Part shown: positions 50,105 to 58,819 of the stretch, piece after piece
Numbering within the stretch: the stretch's first letter is position 1
Layout of the letters: the number at the start of each line of letters is the position of its first letter
From: Ahrensia sp.
Lineage (GTDB): Bacteria > Pseudomonadota > Alphaproteobacteria > Rhizobiales > Rhizobiaceae
Reading direction: 5' to 3'
NCBI GenBank assembly: GCA_002706335.1
Contig: PAKZ01000005.1
Span: 1 to 64,000, forward strand
DNA: 64,000 nt
Translations under genes and position numbers: made by a program
The notes under the pieces: generated by a model
What the model saw: the letters and a program-made list of their open reading frames with translations, nothing else
Databases searched by the model: none
What the model was told of the DNA's origin: nothing

Positions 50105-51088
50105 TCAGAGCGCGTTGATCTTGTCGAGCATGCCTTCAGGCCAGGACTTGGAAAGCGGCGAGGACTTGTACTTTTCCTGCGCGAAATCCTGGAACGCCTT
50201 CACGTCCGGCTTGTAGATGTCGAGGCCTTCGCCCTTGAAGAAATCGACAAGCTCCTGTTCCTGCTTCAGATATTCCTCGGTGCTCGAGGCGAAGGCCTTG
50301 CGGGCAGCCGCCTTGACGCGATCTTTCTGTTCATCGGTGAGCTTGTCGAAGACGTCCGAGCTCATCACCAGAATACCGAAGCCGACATTGTGGCCGGTCA
50401 GCACGATCTGGTCGGTGACCTCGTAGAACTTCATCGCCTTGTCGTTGGGAAGCGGGTTGTCCTGACCGTCGATGACGCCGGTCTGCAAGGCGGTGTAGGT
50501 TTCAGTATAGGGGATCGGAACCGGATTGGCACCGAGCGACGCCCCGAGGAACTGCCAGCTTTCTCCGCCGGGCATGCGCAGCTTGATACCCTCCATGTCT
50601 TTCGGCGTATTGATTTTCTTGTCGCCGCGCAGATTGACGTGGCGTGTGCCGTAATAGGCAACCCCAAGGATCTCCACGCCGAGTTCCTTGCGCGCCATCT
50701 CGGCAAAGGCTTCTCCGACGTCGCTGTCGAACACATTCTGCAGGTGTTCGGCGTCACGGATGACATAGGCGGCGCCGAGAATGTCGAAGGCCGGCACCTG
50801 GTTGGCGAAGTCGGATGGTGGCAGGAGTGCGAGCTGCGCATTGCCGCGCTGGAGCGAGACAAGTTCCGTGCCCTGCTTTACCAGCGTGCCGCTGAAATAA
50901 GGCTTGAAGTCGAACTCGTCGCCGATCTCCTTGGCGAAGATTTCGGTCATCGCGACGGAACGCGGCACGTCCGGGGGATTTACGTCCGGAAAGATCAGTT
51001 CGATCTTGTCCTGGGCGAGGGCGCTCGCGCCGAGCCCGACGACCATCGCACCAGCGATGGTGAGGCTTTTCAGGTTCATCCAATTCAT
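50105..51088 (-). CDS. dctP: TRAP transporter substrate-binding protein (DctP type, 1)
   Basis: 327 residues, GGAGG seven bases before the ATG. Signal peptide about 1-25 (GASALAQ). Conserved DctP features: GTRHVNLRGDKKINTP, the R in KLRMPGGESWQFLG that grips the substrate carboxylate, TETYTALQTGVIDGQDNPL and MKFYEVTDQIVLTGH. It binds an organic acid in the periplasm. No dctQ/dctM genes follow; the nearest are at 56995-58804. It lies downstream of the lactonase-like gene on the same strand (39-bp gap), so the two are probably co-transcribed. Confidence 0.94.
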   Translation of the reverse strand: MNWMNLKSLTIAGAMVVGLGASALAQDKIELIFPDVNPPDVPRSVAMTEIFAKEIGDEFDFKPYFSGTLVKQGTELVSLQRGNAQLALLPPSDFANQVPAFDILGAAYVIRDAEHLQNVFDSDVGEAFAEMARKELGVEILGVAYYGTRHVNLRGDKKINTPKDMEGIKLRMPGGESWQFLGASLGANPVPIPYTETYTALQTGVIDGQDNPLPNDKAMKFYEVTDQIVLTGHNVGFGILVMSSDVFDKLTDEQKDRVKAAARKAFASSTEEYLKQEQELVDFFKGEGLDIYKPDVKAFQDFAQEKYKSSPLSKSWPEGMLDKINAL

Positions 51089-51127
51089 TTGGGTTCCTCC
51101 AGTTTTTCCTGTTTCGTGATGTGGTGT

Positions 51128-52027
51128 TCAGAGCCCGAACCGGTTTTCCGGCAATCCCTGCCCGGCGCCGGGGATGGCCAGCAGGCTCCCGGCAAGCGGT
51201 TCATCGGCCAGTTGGCGGTCGTCGAGAAACTTGCGCGCGGTGGTGACAAAGAGCGTCGAGAGATCCGACCCGCCGAAGCACAGGCAGGTCGGGTTGGTAA
51301 CCGGAAGCTCGATAGTACGGTCGATCCGTCCGTCCGGCGTGTAGCGGACGATGCGTGTACCCGCGAAGAATGCCGTCCAGATACAACCATCGACATCGAC
51401 GCAGGCGCCATCCGGGCGATCTCCCGAGTCGCTGTGGTCGGCGAAGACCCGCCTGTCGGTGACAGTTCCGTCTTCCGGGTCGAGTGTGAAGATGTAGCTG
51501 AGGTGGCGGCGCGTATCCGTGAAATGCATCCAGGTCCCGTCGGGTGAAAACGCGATGCCGTTCGAGACGATGACGCCGTCCATGATCTTGGCCGAACGGC
51601 CATCCGGGTCGACCCGGTAGAGTGCGCCGTTTGGTCGGTGAAGCTGATTGTCCATCGTGCCGATCCACAGGCTTCCCCTGGAATCGACGCGCCCATCATT
51701 GAGGCGGTTGTCCAGCCCGTATTCCAGTTCGAGAAGCACGTTTCCGGGATCGTCAGAGCTTTCGAGAATCTTTAGCGAGAGGGCTTCCGCAATGAGATGG
51801 CGCCCGGATTGGGTAAGGGCATGGCTTCCGAGGAATGTGCAGTCGCGTTCCCGGCTTTCGACCTGTTCGCTCGAAGGCGAGTAGGACTGGAGCTTCGGCT
51901 CTTCGATATCGACCCACCAGAGCTTCTGTTCGCGATCGCACCAGAGGGGCGTTTCGCCGAGCCGGTCATCGCCGCGTACGGCCACCTCCACGGCGGGATA
52001 TCGCAAATCAGATGCTGCGGCAGTCAT
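51128..52027 (-). CDS. SMP-30/gluconolactonase/LRE-like protein
   Basis: 299 residues from the ATG at 52027 (no strong RBS; the frame is open far upstream inside quiC and that part is rejected). Six-bladed propeller with the metal sites of the SMP-30 family: GETPLWCD (Glu ligand), YGLDNRLNDGRVDSRGSLWIGTM (Asn and Asp ligands), GVIVSNGIAFSPDG and DRPDGACVDVDG. The family hydrolyses lactones of sugar acids and similar compounds. In the quinate/shikimate setting it may open a lactone formed from a hydroxy acid. Transcribed away from quiC. Confidence 0.9.
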   Translation of the reverse strand: MTAAASDLRYPAVEVAVRGDDRLGETPLWCDREQKLWWVDIEEPKLQSYSPSSEQVESRERDCTFLGSHALTQSGRHLIAEALSLKILESSDDPGNVLLELEYGLDNRLNDGRVDSRGSLWIGTMDNQLHRPNGALYRVDPDGRSAKIMDGVIVSNGIAFSPDGTWMHFTDTRRHLSYIFTLDPEDGTVTDRRVFADHSDSGDRPDGACVDVDGCIWTAFFAGTRIVRYTPDGRIDRTIELPVTNPTCLCFGGSDLSTLFVTTARKFLDDRQLADEPLAGSLLAIPGAGQGLPENRFGL

Positions 52028-52140
52028 CGGCGGGGGCTCTTCGGCAGCGCTGACGCGCTTTCGCAGCGACTGGCGTCGATGGTCATGGTCGCGTTTTTCC
52101 TCCCCGCGCGGCGAGCTTTTTTCGCCTCCCGAATTGCGGT

Positions 52141-52168
52141 GTTGACAAATAAACGAACTGGATAGTTT
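52141..52168. promoter_or_regulatory. Candidate quiC promoter and operator
   Basis: GTTGACAAATAAAC at 52141-52154 contains a perfect -35 hexamer (TTGACA, 52142-52147) with a possible -10 near 52163-52168. The 14-mer differs by one base from 54921-54934, upstream of aroE. The 52028-52288 gap is divergent between the lactonase-like gene and quiC. Confidence 0.55.
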
Positions 52169-52288
52169 AGTCAAACGTGTCGTCGAATTTCCCTGCTTGT
52201 CGCGGACCGAGGGGCTTAGGGGCGCGCCTACCAGCCCAAGAGTTCTTCTGCTAAACGGCTCAGGCGCCGCAACGAATGAGGCCCCCGA

Positions 52289-54181
52289 ATGAAGACCGCC
52301 ATCGCCACTGTTTCGATCTCCGGGGACCTTACCGAGAAACTGGCTGCGATTGCGGCCGCCGGCTTCGACGGTGTCGAGATCTTCGAGAACGATTTCCTCG
52401 CTTTCGACGGCGGCCCAGGGGAGGTCGGTCGCATGGTGCGCGATCACGGCCTGGAGATTTCGCTGTTCCAGCCGTTCCGAGATTTCGAGGGCATGCCGGA
52501 ACCGCAGCGCACCCGAGCCTTCGACCGGGCGGAGCGCAAGTTCGACGTCATGCAGGAGCTCGGCACCGATCTTGTGCTGATCTGTTCCAACGTCTCGCCG
52601 ATCTCGCTCGGCGGCATCGATCGGGCGGCCGACGATTTCCGGGAACTGGGCGAGCGCGCGGCGAAACGCGGTATCCGCATCGGCTACGAGGCGCTGGCCT
52701 GGGGCCGGCACATCAATGACCATCGGGACGCCTGGGAGATCGTGCGCCGCGCCGACCACCCGAGTGTCGGCCTGATCCTGGACAGCTTCCACACGCTGGC
52801 CCGAAAGATCGACCCCGACACGATCCGTTCCATTCCCGGCGACCGCATCTTCTTCATCCAGCTCGCCGACGCGCCGAAAATCGATATGGACCTGCTCTAC
52901 TGGAGCCGACATTTCCGCAACATGCCCGGCGAGGGCGACCTCGATGTGTCCGGCTTCATGAGCGCCGTCGCTGCTACAGGCTATGACGGCATCCTGTCTC
53001 TCGAAATCTTCAACGACCAGTTCCGCGGCGGTTCGCCGAAATCGATCGCCGTCGATGGGCACCGTTCGCTCGTCTACCTGATGGACCAGGTCCGCCGGTC
53101 TGAGCCGGATATCAGCATCCCGGTTCCCGAGATGCCGGACCGCATTCCGGTCCACGGCGTCGAATTCGCGGAATTCGCGGCCGACGAGGAGGAGGCGGCG
53201 CAACTCGGCGCCATGCTGCATACGCTCGGTTTCCGGCGTGCCGGGAAGCATGTCTCCAAGGATGTCGGGCTGTGGCGTCAGGGCGAGATCAACATCGTCA
53301 TCAACACCGAGCGCGAGGGGTTCGCCCATTCCTCCTATGTCGTCCATGGCGCCAATGTCTGCGACATCGGTTTGAAGGTGGAAGACGCGGGCGCGACGGT
53401 TGAGCGCGCCAGGGCACTCGGCGCTGATCTCTTCGAGCAGCCGGTCGGTCCGGGTGAATTGAAGATCCCGGCGATCCGGGGCGTCGGCGGCGGCCTCGTG
53501 CATTTCATCGATGCGAAGAGCGATCTTGCCCGCGTCTGGGAGATCGAGTTCGAGCCGGTTGCCGATGCCGAAACGCCCGCCGATGCCGGCCTGACGCAGA
53601 TCGACCATATCGCCCAGACGATGAATTACGAGGAGATGCTGACCTGGCTGCTCTTCTACACCTCGATCTTCGAGACCGGGAAGTCGCCCATGGTTGACGT
53701 GGTCGACCCTGCCGGACTGGTCCGCAGCCAGGTGATCGAAAACGAGTCGGGATTGCTACGCATCACGCTGAACGGCGCAGAGAACAGGCGCACACTCGCC
53801 GGACACTTCCTGGCCGAAAGCTTCGGATCTTCCGTCCAGCATCTCGCCTTCGCGACCGCGGACATCTTCGCGACCGCCGCCGCGCTGGCGGCGAACGGCT
53901 TTTCGTCGCTGGTCATCTCGCCGAATTACTATGACGATCTCGATGCCCGCTTCGGACTGGACGAGGATTTCCTGAACCGCCTGCGCGACAACAACATTCT
54001 CTATGACCGGGACGATAACGGGGAATATTTCCAGCTCTACAGCCCCAATTACGGCGAGGGCTTCTTCTTCGAGATCGTCGAGAGGCGGAACGGTTACCGC
54101 GGCTACGGAGCGTCCAATGCGCAATTCCGTATCGCCGCCCAGAAGCGCCATCTCAGGCCGAAGGGAATGCCGAAGACCTAG
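52289..54181 (+). CDS. quiC: 3-dehydroshikimate dehydratase, fused to a HPPD-like domain
   Basis: 630 residues. The N-terminal TIM barrel (about 1-280) turns 3-dehydroshikimate into protocatechuate; the C-terminal half (about 295-620) is a 4-hydroxyphenylpyruvate-dioxygenase-like VOC domain (IDHIAQTMNYEEMLTWLLFYTSIF, VQHLAFATADIF). This two-domain form is the QuiC1 type known from Pseudomonas. The four metal ligands of QuiC1 are all present at the same numbers: E134 (IGYEALAWG), D165 (ILDSFHTLA), Q191 (FIQLADAP) and E239 (LSLEIFND). It probably makes protocatechuate for the beta-ketoadipate pathway, whose genes are not in the window. Its stop overlaps that of the convergent TetR gene by 3-4 bases (CTAG). 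Confidence 0.97.
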   Translation: MKTAIATVSISGDLTEKLAAIAAAGFDGVEIFENDFLAFDGGPGEVGRMVRDHGLEISLFQPFRDFEGMPEPQRTRAFDRAERKFDVMQELGTDLVLICSNVSPISLGGIDRAADDFRELGERAAKRGIRIGYEALAWGRHINDHRDAWEIVRRADHPSVGLILDSFHTLARKIDPDTIRSIPGDRIFFIQLADAPKIDMDLLYWSRHFRNMPGEGDLDVSGFMSAVAATGYDGILSLEIFNDQFRGGSPKSIAVDGHRSLVYLMDQVRRSEPDISIPVPEMPDRIPVHGVEFAEFAADEEEAAQLGAMLHTLGFRRAGKHVSKDVGLWRQGEINIVINTEREGFAHSSYVVHGANVCDIGLKVEDAGATVERARALGADLFEQPVGPGELKIPAIRGVGGGLVHFIDAKSDLARVWEIEFEPVADAETPADAGLTQIDHIAQTMNYEEMLTWLLFYTSIFETGKSPMVDVVDPAGLVRSQVIENESGLLRITLNGAENRRTLAGHFLAESFGSSVQHLAFATADIFATAAALAANGFSSLVISPNYYDDLDARFGLDEDFLNRLRDNNILYDRDDNGEYFQLYSPNYGEGFFFEIVERRNGYRGYGASNAQFRIAAQKRHLRPKGMPKT

Positions 54182-54855
54182 GCTACCGTTTCGCTGGAGA
54201 CGAAGCGGATGACGCTGTCGGCGATCTGCCGGCGCAGTTCGAGCTGTCCCTTGTCGTCGAAGAGGTCGTCGCCGAAAATTTGCGAGAACGTCATCCGGTT
54301 GGAGACATTGAAAAAGCTAAGCGCTGAGATCTCCCAATGGATCGCCACGGGCGCGATGCCTTTTCGAAAATGTCCGGTTTCGACGCCTTTCTTGTAGATC
54401 GCCTCGATCCGTGAGATCGCGGTCTGATTCAACTGGCGTATCAGCTCCGATTTTTTCAGATAGTCGCCATTGTGGATGTTTTCGATCATCACGAGGCGGA
54501 TAAAATCCGGGTTCCTTCGATGGTGCTCAAATGTGAACTCGACGAGTTGCCGCAATGCGTCGACCGGCGACAGATCCTCAAGGTTAAGCTCTTTTTCCCC
54601 GTCGCGGACATGCCTGTAGGTCTCTTCCAGCACCTTCTGGTAGAGGCCTTCCTTGTCGCCGAAATAGTAATAGATCATGCGCTTTGACGTGCGCGTCTTC
54701 GCCGCGATTTCGTCTATCCGCGCGCCGGAAAGGCCGTGTTCAGAGAACTCCTTGAGGGCCACGGCAAGAATATTCGCGCGAACGCCCTCCGGATCCTGCT
54801 TCCAGCGCGTGCGCTGCGATCCCTTGCCCGAATCTGTGTCCTGCCGCGAGTCCAT
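54178..54855 (-). CDS. TetR family transcriptional regulator
   Basis: 225 residues. The N-terminal DNA-binding domain (about 25-75) has ILAVALKEFSEHGLSGARIDEIAAKTRTSKRMIYYYFGDKEGLY, and the C-terminal helical part HRRNPDFIRLVMIENIHNG fits the TetR_C subfamily of catabolic repressors. It is convergent with quiC and divergent from aroE. Both promoters share GTTGACAAATWAAC, which may be its operator. The likely effector is a shikimate-pathway acid such as 3-dehydroshikimate, protocatechuate or shikimate (inference). Confidence 0.95.
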   Translation of the reverse strand: MDSRQDTDSGKGSQRTRWKQDPEGVRANILAVALKEFSEHGLSGARIDEIAAKTRTSKRMIYYYFGDKEGLYQKVLEETYRHVRDGEKELNLEDLSPVDALRQLVEFTFEHHRRNPDFIRLVMIENIHNGDYLKKSELIRQLNQTAISRIEAIYKKGVETGHFRKGIAPVAIHWEISALSFFNVSNRMTFSQIFGDDLFDDKGQLELRRQIADSVIRFVSSETVA

Positions 54856-54908
54856 TTGCTGTTCTTAGCGGCCCGCACCCGGCGTGCCAAGTATCACATT
54901 TAACCAAT

Positions 54909-54952
54909 CGGTACAAAGTGGTTGACAAATTAACAGCGCGGTACATAAGTGG
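54909..54952. promoter_or_regulatory. aroE promoter with repeat elements
   Basis: CGGTACAAAGTGG (54909-54921) and CGGTACATAAGTGG (54939-54952) are direct repeats 30 bases apart. They bracket GTTGACAAATTAAC (54921-54934), whose TTGACA is a perfect -35 hexamer; a -10-like TACATA/CATAAG lies at 54942-54949. GTTGA...TtAAC is an imperfect dyad, typical of TetR sites. Confidence 0.6.
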
Positions 54953-54988
54953 GAGGCCTCCGCGGATCGGCGGAGGCGGAGGACGGCT

Positions 54989-55900
54989 TTGAATTCTGAA
55001 ACGATTGTCGACAACGGGAAGGCTGAGGCCGGCGCGCAAGGGTCGCGCACCGTCTTGGTCGGGCTCTTGGGGCGCGGTATCCAGCTTTCGCGATCGCCGG
55101 CGATGCACGAGGCTGAAGGCGCGGCGCGGGGCATAAACTACCAATACAAGCTGTTCGACACCGCCAAGATGGATTCGGATGCCGACATCGGGGAAATCCT
55201 GAAGTCTGCAGAAGCCGCCGGATTTGCCGGACTCAACGTGACCTATCCCTACAAGGTTGAGGTTATCGACTATCTCGAAGACCTGTCGGACGCCGCACGC
55301 GCGCTTGGCGCGGTGAACACGGTCGTTTTCCGGGACGGCCGTCGCAGGGGGCACAATACGGATTGGTGGGGTTTCGCGGAGAGTTTTCGGCGCAACATGC
55401 CCGGCGCAAAGTGCGATACCGTATTACAGATCGGTGCGGGCGGTGCAGGGGCTGCCGTCGCGCATGCCCTTCTTGAGCAGGGTGTAGGCGAATTGCGCAT
55501 ATTCGACCGCGATCCCGACAAGTCGGGCGCCCTCGAAGGCCGTATCAATTCATCCGTGGCGCATGGGCGCGCGCGAGCCGTATCCAGCCTCGAAGAGGGC
55601 TTGAATGGCGTGATTGACGGCATCGTCAACACATCGCCTGTCGGCATGGCTTCGATGCCGGGTACGCCGGTTCCCGCCGATGCTATTCTGCCGGCCATGT
55701 GGGTCGCGGATATCGTCTATTTCCCGCTCGAAACCGAGCTGCTTCGGATCGCGCGGGAGAAGGGCTGTCGCGTACTGCCGGGATCCGGCATGGCCGTGTT
55801 CCAGGCCGTTCGCGCATTCGAGCATTTTACCGGGCTAGTACCGGACAGCGACAGAATGGAGGCGGCATTCAATCGGTTCGATTCCACGGATCGAGACTAG
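54989..55900 (+). CDS. aroE: Shikimate (quinate/shikimate) dehydrogenase
   Basis: 303 residues from a TTG at 54989 behind GGCGGAGGA. Canonical AroE: the substrate loop GIQLSRSP keeps both Ser (S34 and S36), NVTYPYK has the catalytic Lys (K89), GHNTDWWGF the catalytic Asp (D125), then GAGGAGAAVAHALL and VNTSPVGM. It oxidises shikimate (and perhaps quinate) to the 3-dehydro acid with NAD(P). In this cluster it feeds quiC and is likely catabolic; the biosynthetic copy should be elsewhere in the genome. It is followed by the TRAP genes in the same direction, divergent from the TetR gene. Confidence 0.93.
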   Translation: MNSETIVDNGKAEAGAQGSRTVLVGLLGRGIQLSRSPAMHEAEGAARGINYQYKLFDTAKMDSDADIGEILKSAEAAGFAGLNVTYPYKVEVIDYLEDLSDAARALGAVNTVVFRDGRRRGHNTDWWGFAESFRRNMPGAKCDTVLQIGAGGAGAAVAHALLEQGVGELRIFDRDPDKSGALEGRINSSVAHGRARAVSSLEEGLNGVIDGIVNTSPVGMASMPGTPVPADAILPAMWVADIVYFPLETELLRIAREKGCRVLPGSGMAVFQAVRAFEHFTGLVPDSDRMEAAFNRFDSTDRD

Positions 55901-55950
55901 CCGATACCGGCCGTGCCGGTGTCAACACTCGTGCAATCTGGGAGGAAAAA

Positions 55951-56937
55951 TTGCGCAACATCATGAAAACCCTCATGGGAGGCGTGGCCCTTGCGGTCAT
56001 GAGCCTTTCGACTTCCGCCGCCTTTGCGCAGGACAAGGTAGAACTGGTCTATTCCGACACGGTTCCGGAAAGCGACATTCGGTCAGAGACGCTTAAGAAG
56101 GAATTCGGCGAATGCCTCGGCGACCAGTTCGATTTCAAGCCCTATTTTGGCGCGACACTGTTCAAACAGGGAACCGAGTTGACCGCGATGCAGCGCGGCA
56201 ACCTCGATATGGGCTCTCTCGCCGTCTATGATTTCTACAATCAGGTGCCGCACACCGCGATCCTCGGCACGGCCTATCTCTTCAAGAGTTACGATCACAT
56301 GCGCCAGGTCTGGGCGTCCGGCGTGCTCGATGATCTCGCGCAGGAAGTCGCGGACATGGCCAAGGTGAAAATTCTCGCCAATCCCTATATCGGGACCCGC
56401 CACGTCAACATCAAAGGCGACAAGAAGGTCATGACACCGGCCGACCTCGACGGCGTGAAGCTGCGCATGCCGGGCGGCGAGGGCTGGCAGTTCGTTGGTG
56501 AGGCGCTTGGCGCAAACCCGACGCCGCTCGCTTTCACCGAAGTCTATACCGCGCTGCAGACCGGCGCGATCGACGGCCAAGACAATCCGCTTCCCGCCGA
56601 CAAGGCGATGAAATTCTACGAGGTGACCGATCAGATCATCCTGACCGGCCATCTGGTTGCCAACAACCAGTTCTCCATCTCGATGTCCAAGTGGAACTCG
56701 ATGAACGAAGAGCAGCAGGCGAAGGTCCAGGAATGCGCCATCAACTTCGAGAAGGCGCTCGACAAGGTCACGCTCGACCAGGAAGCCGAACTGGTCGACT
56801 TCTTCAAGGGCGAAAGCCTGCAAGTCTACGAGCCCGACAAGGATGCGTTCCGCAACCACGTGCTTGATGCCTACAAGGCATCCAAATACTCAGCCGACTG
56901 GCCGGAAGGCCTTCTGGAGAAGATCAACGAACTCTAA
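55951..56937 (+). CDS. dctP: TRAP transporter substrate-binding protein (DctP type, 2)
   Basis: 328 residues from a TTG at 55951 that sits five bases after GGGAGG; the first ATG (55963) is 18 bases from the SD. An open frame reaching back to 55699 lies inside aroE. Signal peptide about 1-27 (TSAAFAQ). Features: GTRHVNIKGDKKV, KLRMPGGEGWQFVG, TEVYTALQTGAIDGQDNP and MKFYEVTDQIILTGH. It is followed by a strong stem-loop and dctQ/dctM, so it is the cognate binding protein of that permease. Substrate: probably shikimate or quinate (context). Confidence 0.94.
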   Translation: MRNIMKTLMGGVALAVMSLSTSAAFAQDKVELVYSDTVPESDIRSETLKKEFGECLGDQFDFKPYFGATLFKQGTELTAMQRGNLDMGSLAVYDFYNQVPHTAILGTAYLFKSYDHMRQVWASGVLDDLAQEVADMAKVKILANPYIGTRHVNIKGDKKVMTPADLDGVKLRMPGGEGWQFVGEALGANPTPLAFTEVYTALQTGAIDGQDNPLPADKAMKFYEVTDQIILTGHLVANNQFSISMSKWNSMNEEQQAKVQECAINFEKALDKVTLDQEAELVDFFKGESLQVYEPDKDAFRNHVLDAYKASKYSADWPEGLLEKINEL

Positions 56938-56946
56938 TCGCCAATC

Positions 56947-56972
56947 CGTCCGGCGGCTTAGGCCGCCGGACG
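56947..56972 (+). promoter_or_regulatory. Intercistronic stem-loop between dctP and dctQ
   Basis: An 11-bp stem CGTCCGGCGGC / GCCGCCGGACG with a 4-nt loop (ttag). No T-run follows, so this is more likely an mRNA stabiliser or attenuator than a full stop. Confidence 0.75.
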
Positions 56973-56994
56973 CGAAGGCTGCCGGACAGACGAA

Positions 56995-57516
56995 ATGGAA
57001 GCATTCTCAACCATACGCGACTGGCTGGGACGTCGGGCGGAAGAATTGCTTGCCCTCATATTGGCAAGTCTCTTCATCACGTTCCTGATCCAGATCGTGT
57101 TTCGCTATTTCCTCAACCTGCCGCTCGGTTGGACGATCGAGTTCGTCTCGATCGCGTGGCTGTGGGGAATCCTGTTCGGCTATGCCTTCGTCACGCGCGA
57201 CGCGGAGATCATTCGTCTCGATATCGTCTATGGCGCGGTACCGGTCGGGGCGCAGCGGGTGATGGATGCTGTGACGGGGCTGGTTTGCGCCGGGATATTC
57301 CTTTGGTCGCTGCCCAATGTCTGGGAATACGTCACCTTCATGAAAATCGAGAAGACCGCCTATATGCGGATTCCATTCGACTATGTCTTTTCCATCTACA
57401 TCCCGTTCGCCATCGCCGTCGCCATTCGCTGCCTGATCAATGTCTGGCAGGCGATCCGCGGCGATCATCCGAAATATCAACCCGGCGACGGAGCGGAAGG
57501 CCACGACTATGACTGA
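56995..57516 (+). CDS. dctQ: TRAP transporter small membrane subunit (DctQ type)
   Basis: 173 residues with four membrane helices. The family signature is visible in the second half: helix 1 about 20-42 (LLALILASLFITFLIQIVFRYF), GWTIEFVSIAWLWGILFGYAF, RDAEIIRLDIVYGAVP and the last helix YVFSIYIPFAIAVAIRCLI. It bridges the binding protein and the large subunit. It ends 8 bases inside the start of dctM (overlap), so translation is coupled. Confidence 0.93.
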   Translation: MEAFSTIRDWLGRRAEELLALILASLFITFLIQIVFRYFLNLPLGWTIEFVSIAWLWGILFGYAFVTRDAEIIRLDIVYGAVPVGAQRVMDAVTGLVCAGIFLWSLPNVWEYVTFMKIEKTAYMRIPFDYVFSIYIPFAIAVAIRCLINVWQAIRGDHPKYQPGDGAEGHDYD

Positions 57517-58804
57517 TCCCTTCGTCGTTTCGCTCGTTCTCATTGTCGCGCTTTCGCTGGGAGGCCTGTCGATCGGCATCGCCATGATCTGCGGTTCGAC
57601 CGTCTATCTGGCGCTGAAAGGTTTCGATCCCTCCATCGCCGCCGAGACGCTTCTACAAGGGCTGCTCAACAGCTACACATTGCTGGCGATCCCGCTTTTC
57701 ATCCTCGCCGCGGACATCATGAATGTCGGCAGTCTCGCCGACCGGCTTCTGCGTTTCTGCCAGGCATTGGTCGGGCGCTTCCGCGGCGGGCTCGGCCACG
57801 TCAATGTCGTCTCGTCGCTGATCTTTTCCGGCATGTCCGGCTCCGCCGTCGCCGATGCAGTCGGCATGGGCCGCATCATCATCAACATGATGACCAAGGA
57901 CGGGAAATATTCGAAGAGTTACGCCGCCGCGATCACAGCCGCCACGGCCACGATCGGGCCGATCATCCCGCCATCCATTCCAATGGTGCTCTACGCACTC
58001 GTCTCCGACCAGTCGGTCGGCTACCTCTTTGCCGCAGGCATGGCGCCAGGACTATTGATGGGGCTGATGATGGGAGTGACCAACTTCCTCGTCGCCCGCA
58101 AGCGGGGCTTCCCGATCGACAACAGCGTCCCGCTCGCGGAGATGCCACGGGTTACGTTCCAGGCTTTTCCCGCTTTGATGCTGCCGGTCATCCTGCTCGG
58201 CGGCATCTATAGCGGCGTCGTAACGCCGACCGAGGCGGCCGCTGTCGCCGCCTTTTATGCGCTGGTGATTTCGGTCCTGTTCTATCGTTCGGTGTCGCTG
58301 GGCCAGTTCTATCGGACACTGGCCAGCAGTTCCCGCTCGACCGCGTCGGTCGGTATCCTGATCGCCGGTGCGCTGACCTTCAACTACGTGATTACGCGGG
58401 AGAACGTTCCCAATACGCTCGCGGATTTCCTTGCCCAGTTCGAACTGTCGAAATGGGGCTTCCTGATCGCGATCAACATCTTGATCCTGGGGCTCGGCTG
58501 CATTCTGGAAGGCGGCGCGATCCTGCTCATCATCGTGCCGATCTTCATTCCGACGGCACAGGCGCTGGGCGTCGACATGATCCATTTCGGCGTTGTCGTC
58601 GTGGTCAATGCCATGCTCGGCCTCGTCACACCGCCCTACGGATTGTTGCTCTTCATCGTCGCGAACATAACAGGGCAACCGATGGCGCGCATCGTCAGGG
58701 ATCTTTTTCCCTTCCTTGTCGCACTGTTTGCAGCGCTCGCCTTCATCACCTTCGTGCCGGACTTCGTGCTCTTCCTGCCGCGTCTGCTCGGCTACAACGG
58801 GTAA
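57509..58804 (+). CDS. dctM: TRAP transporter large membrane subunit (DctM type)
   Basis: 431 residues from the ATG at 57509; an upstream open frame overlaps dctQ and is rejected. About 12 helices. Signatures are LLAIPLFILAADIMNVG, SGMSGSAVADAVGMGRIIINMM, AAITAATATIGPIIPPSIPMVLY, VVTPTEAAAVAAFYAL and TPPYGLLLFIVA. It forms the sodium-driven channel of the TRAP system in the inner membrane. It is the only DctM in the window while there are three DctP proteins. Confidence 0.97.
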   Translation: MTDPFVVSLVLIVALSLGGLSIGIAMICGSTVYLALKGFDPSIAAETLLQGLLNSYTLLAIPLFILAADIMNVGSLADRLLRFCQALVGRFRGGLGHVNVVSSLIFSGMSGSAVADAVGMGRIIINMMTKDGKYSKSYAAAITAATATIGPIIPPSIPMVLYALVSDQSVGYLFAAGMAPGLLMGLMMGVTNFLVARKRGFPIDNSVPLAEMPRVTFQAFPALMLPVILLGGIYSGVVTPTEAAAVAAFYALVISVLFYRSVSLGQFYRTLASSSRSTASVGILIAGALTFNYVITRENVPNTLADFLAQFELSKWGFLIAINILILGLGCILEGGAILLIIVPIFIPTAQALGVDMIHFGVVVVVNAMLGLVTPPYGLLLFIVANITGQPMARIVRDLFPFLVALFAALAFITFVPDFVLFLPRLLGYNG

Positions 58805-58819
58805 AAAACTGGACAAACG

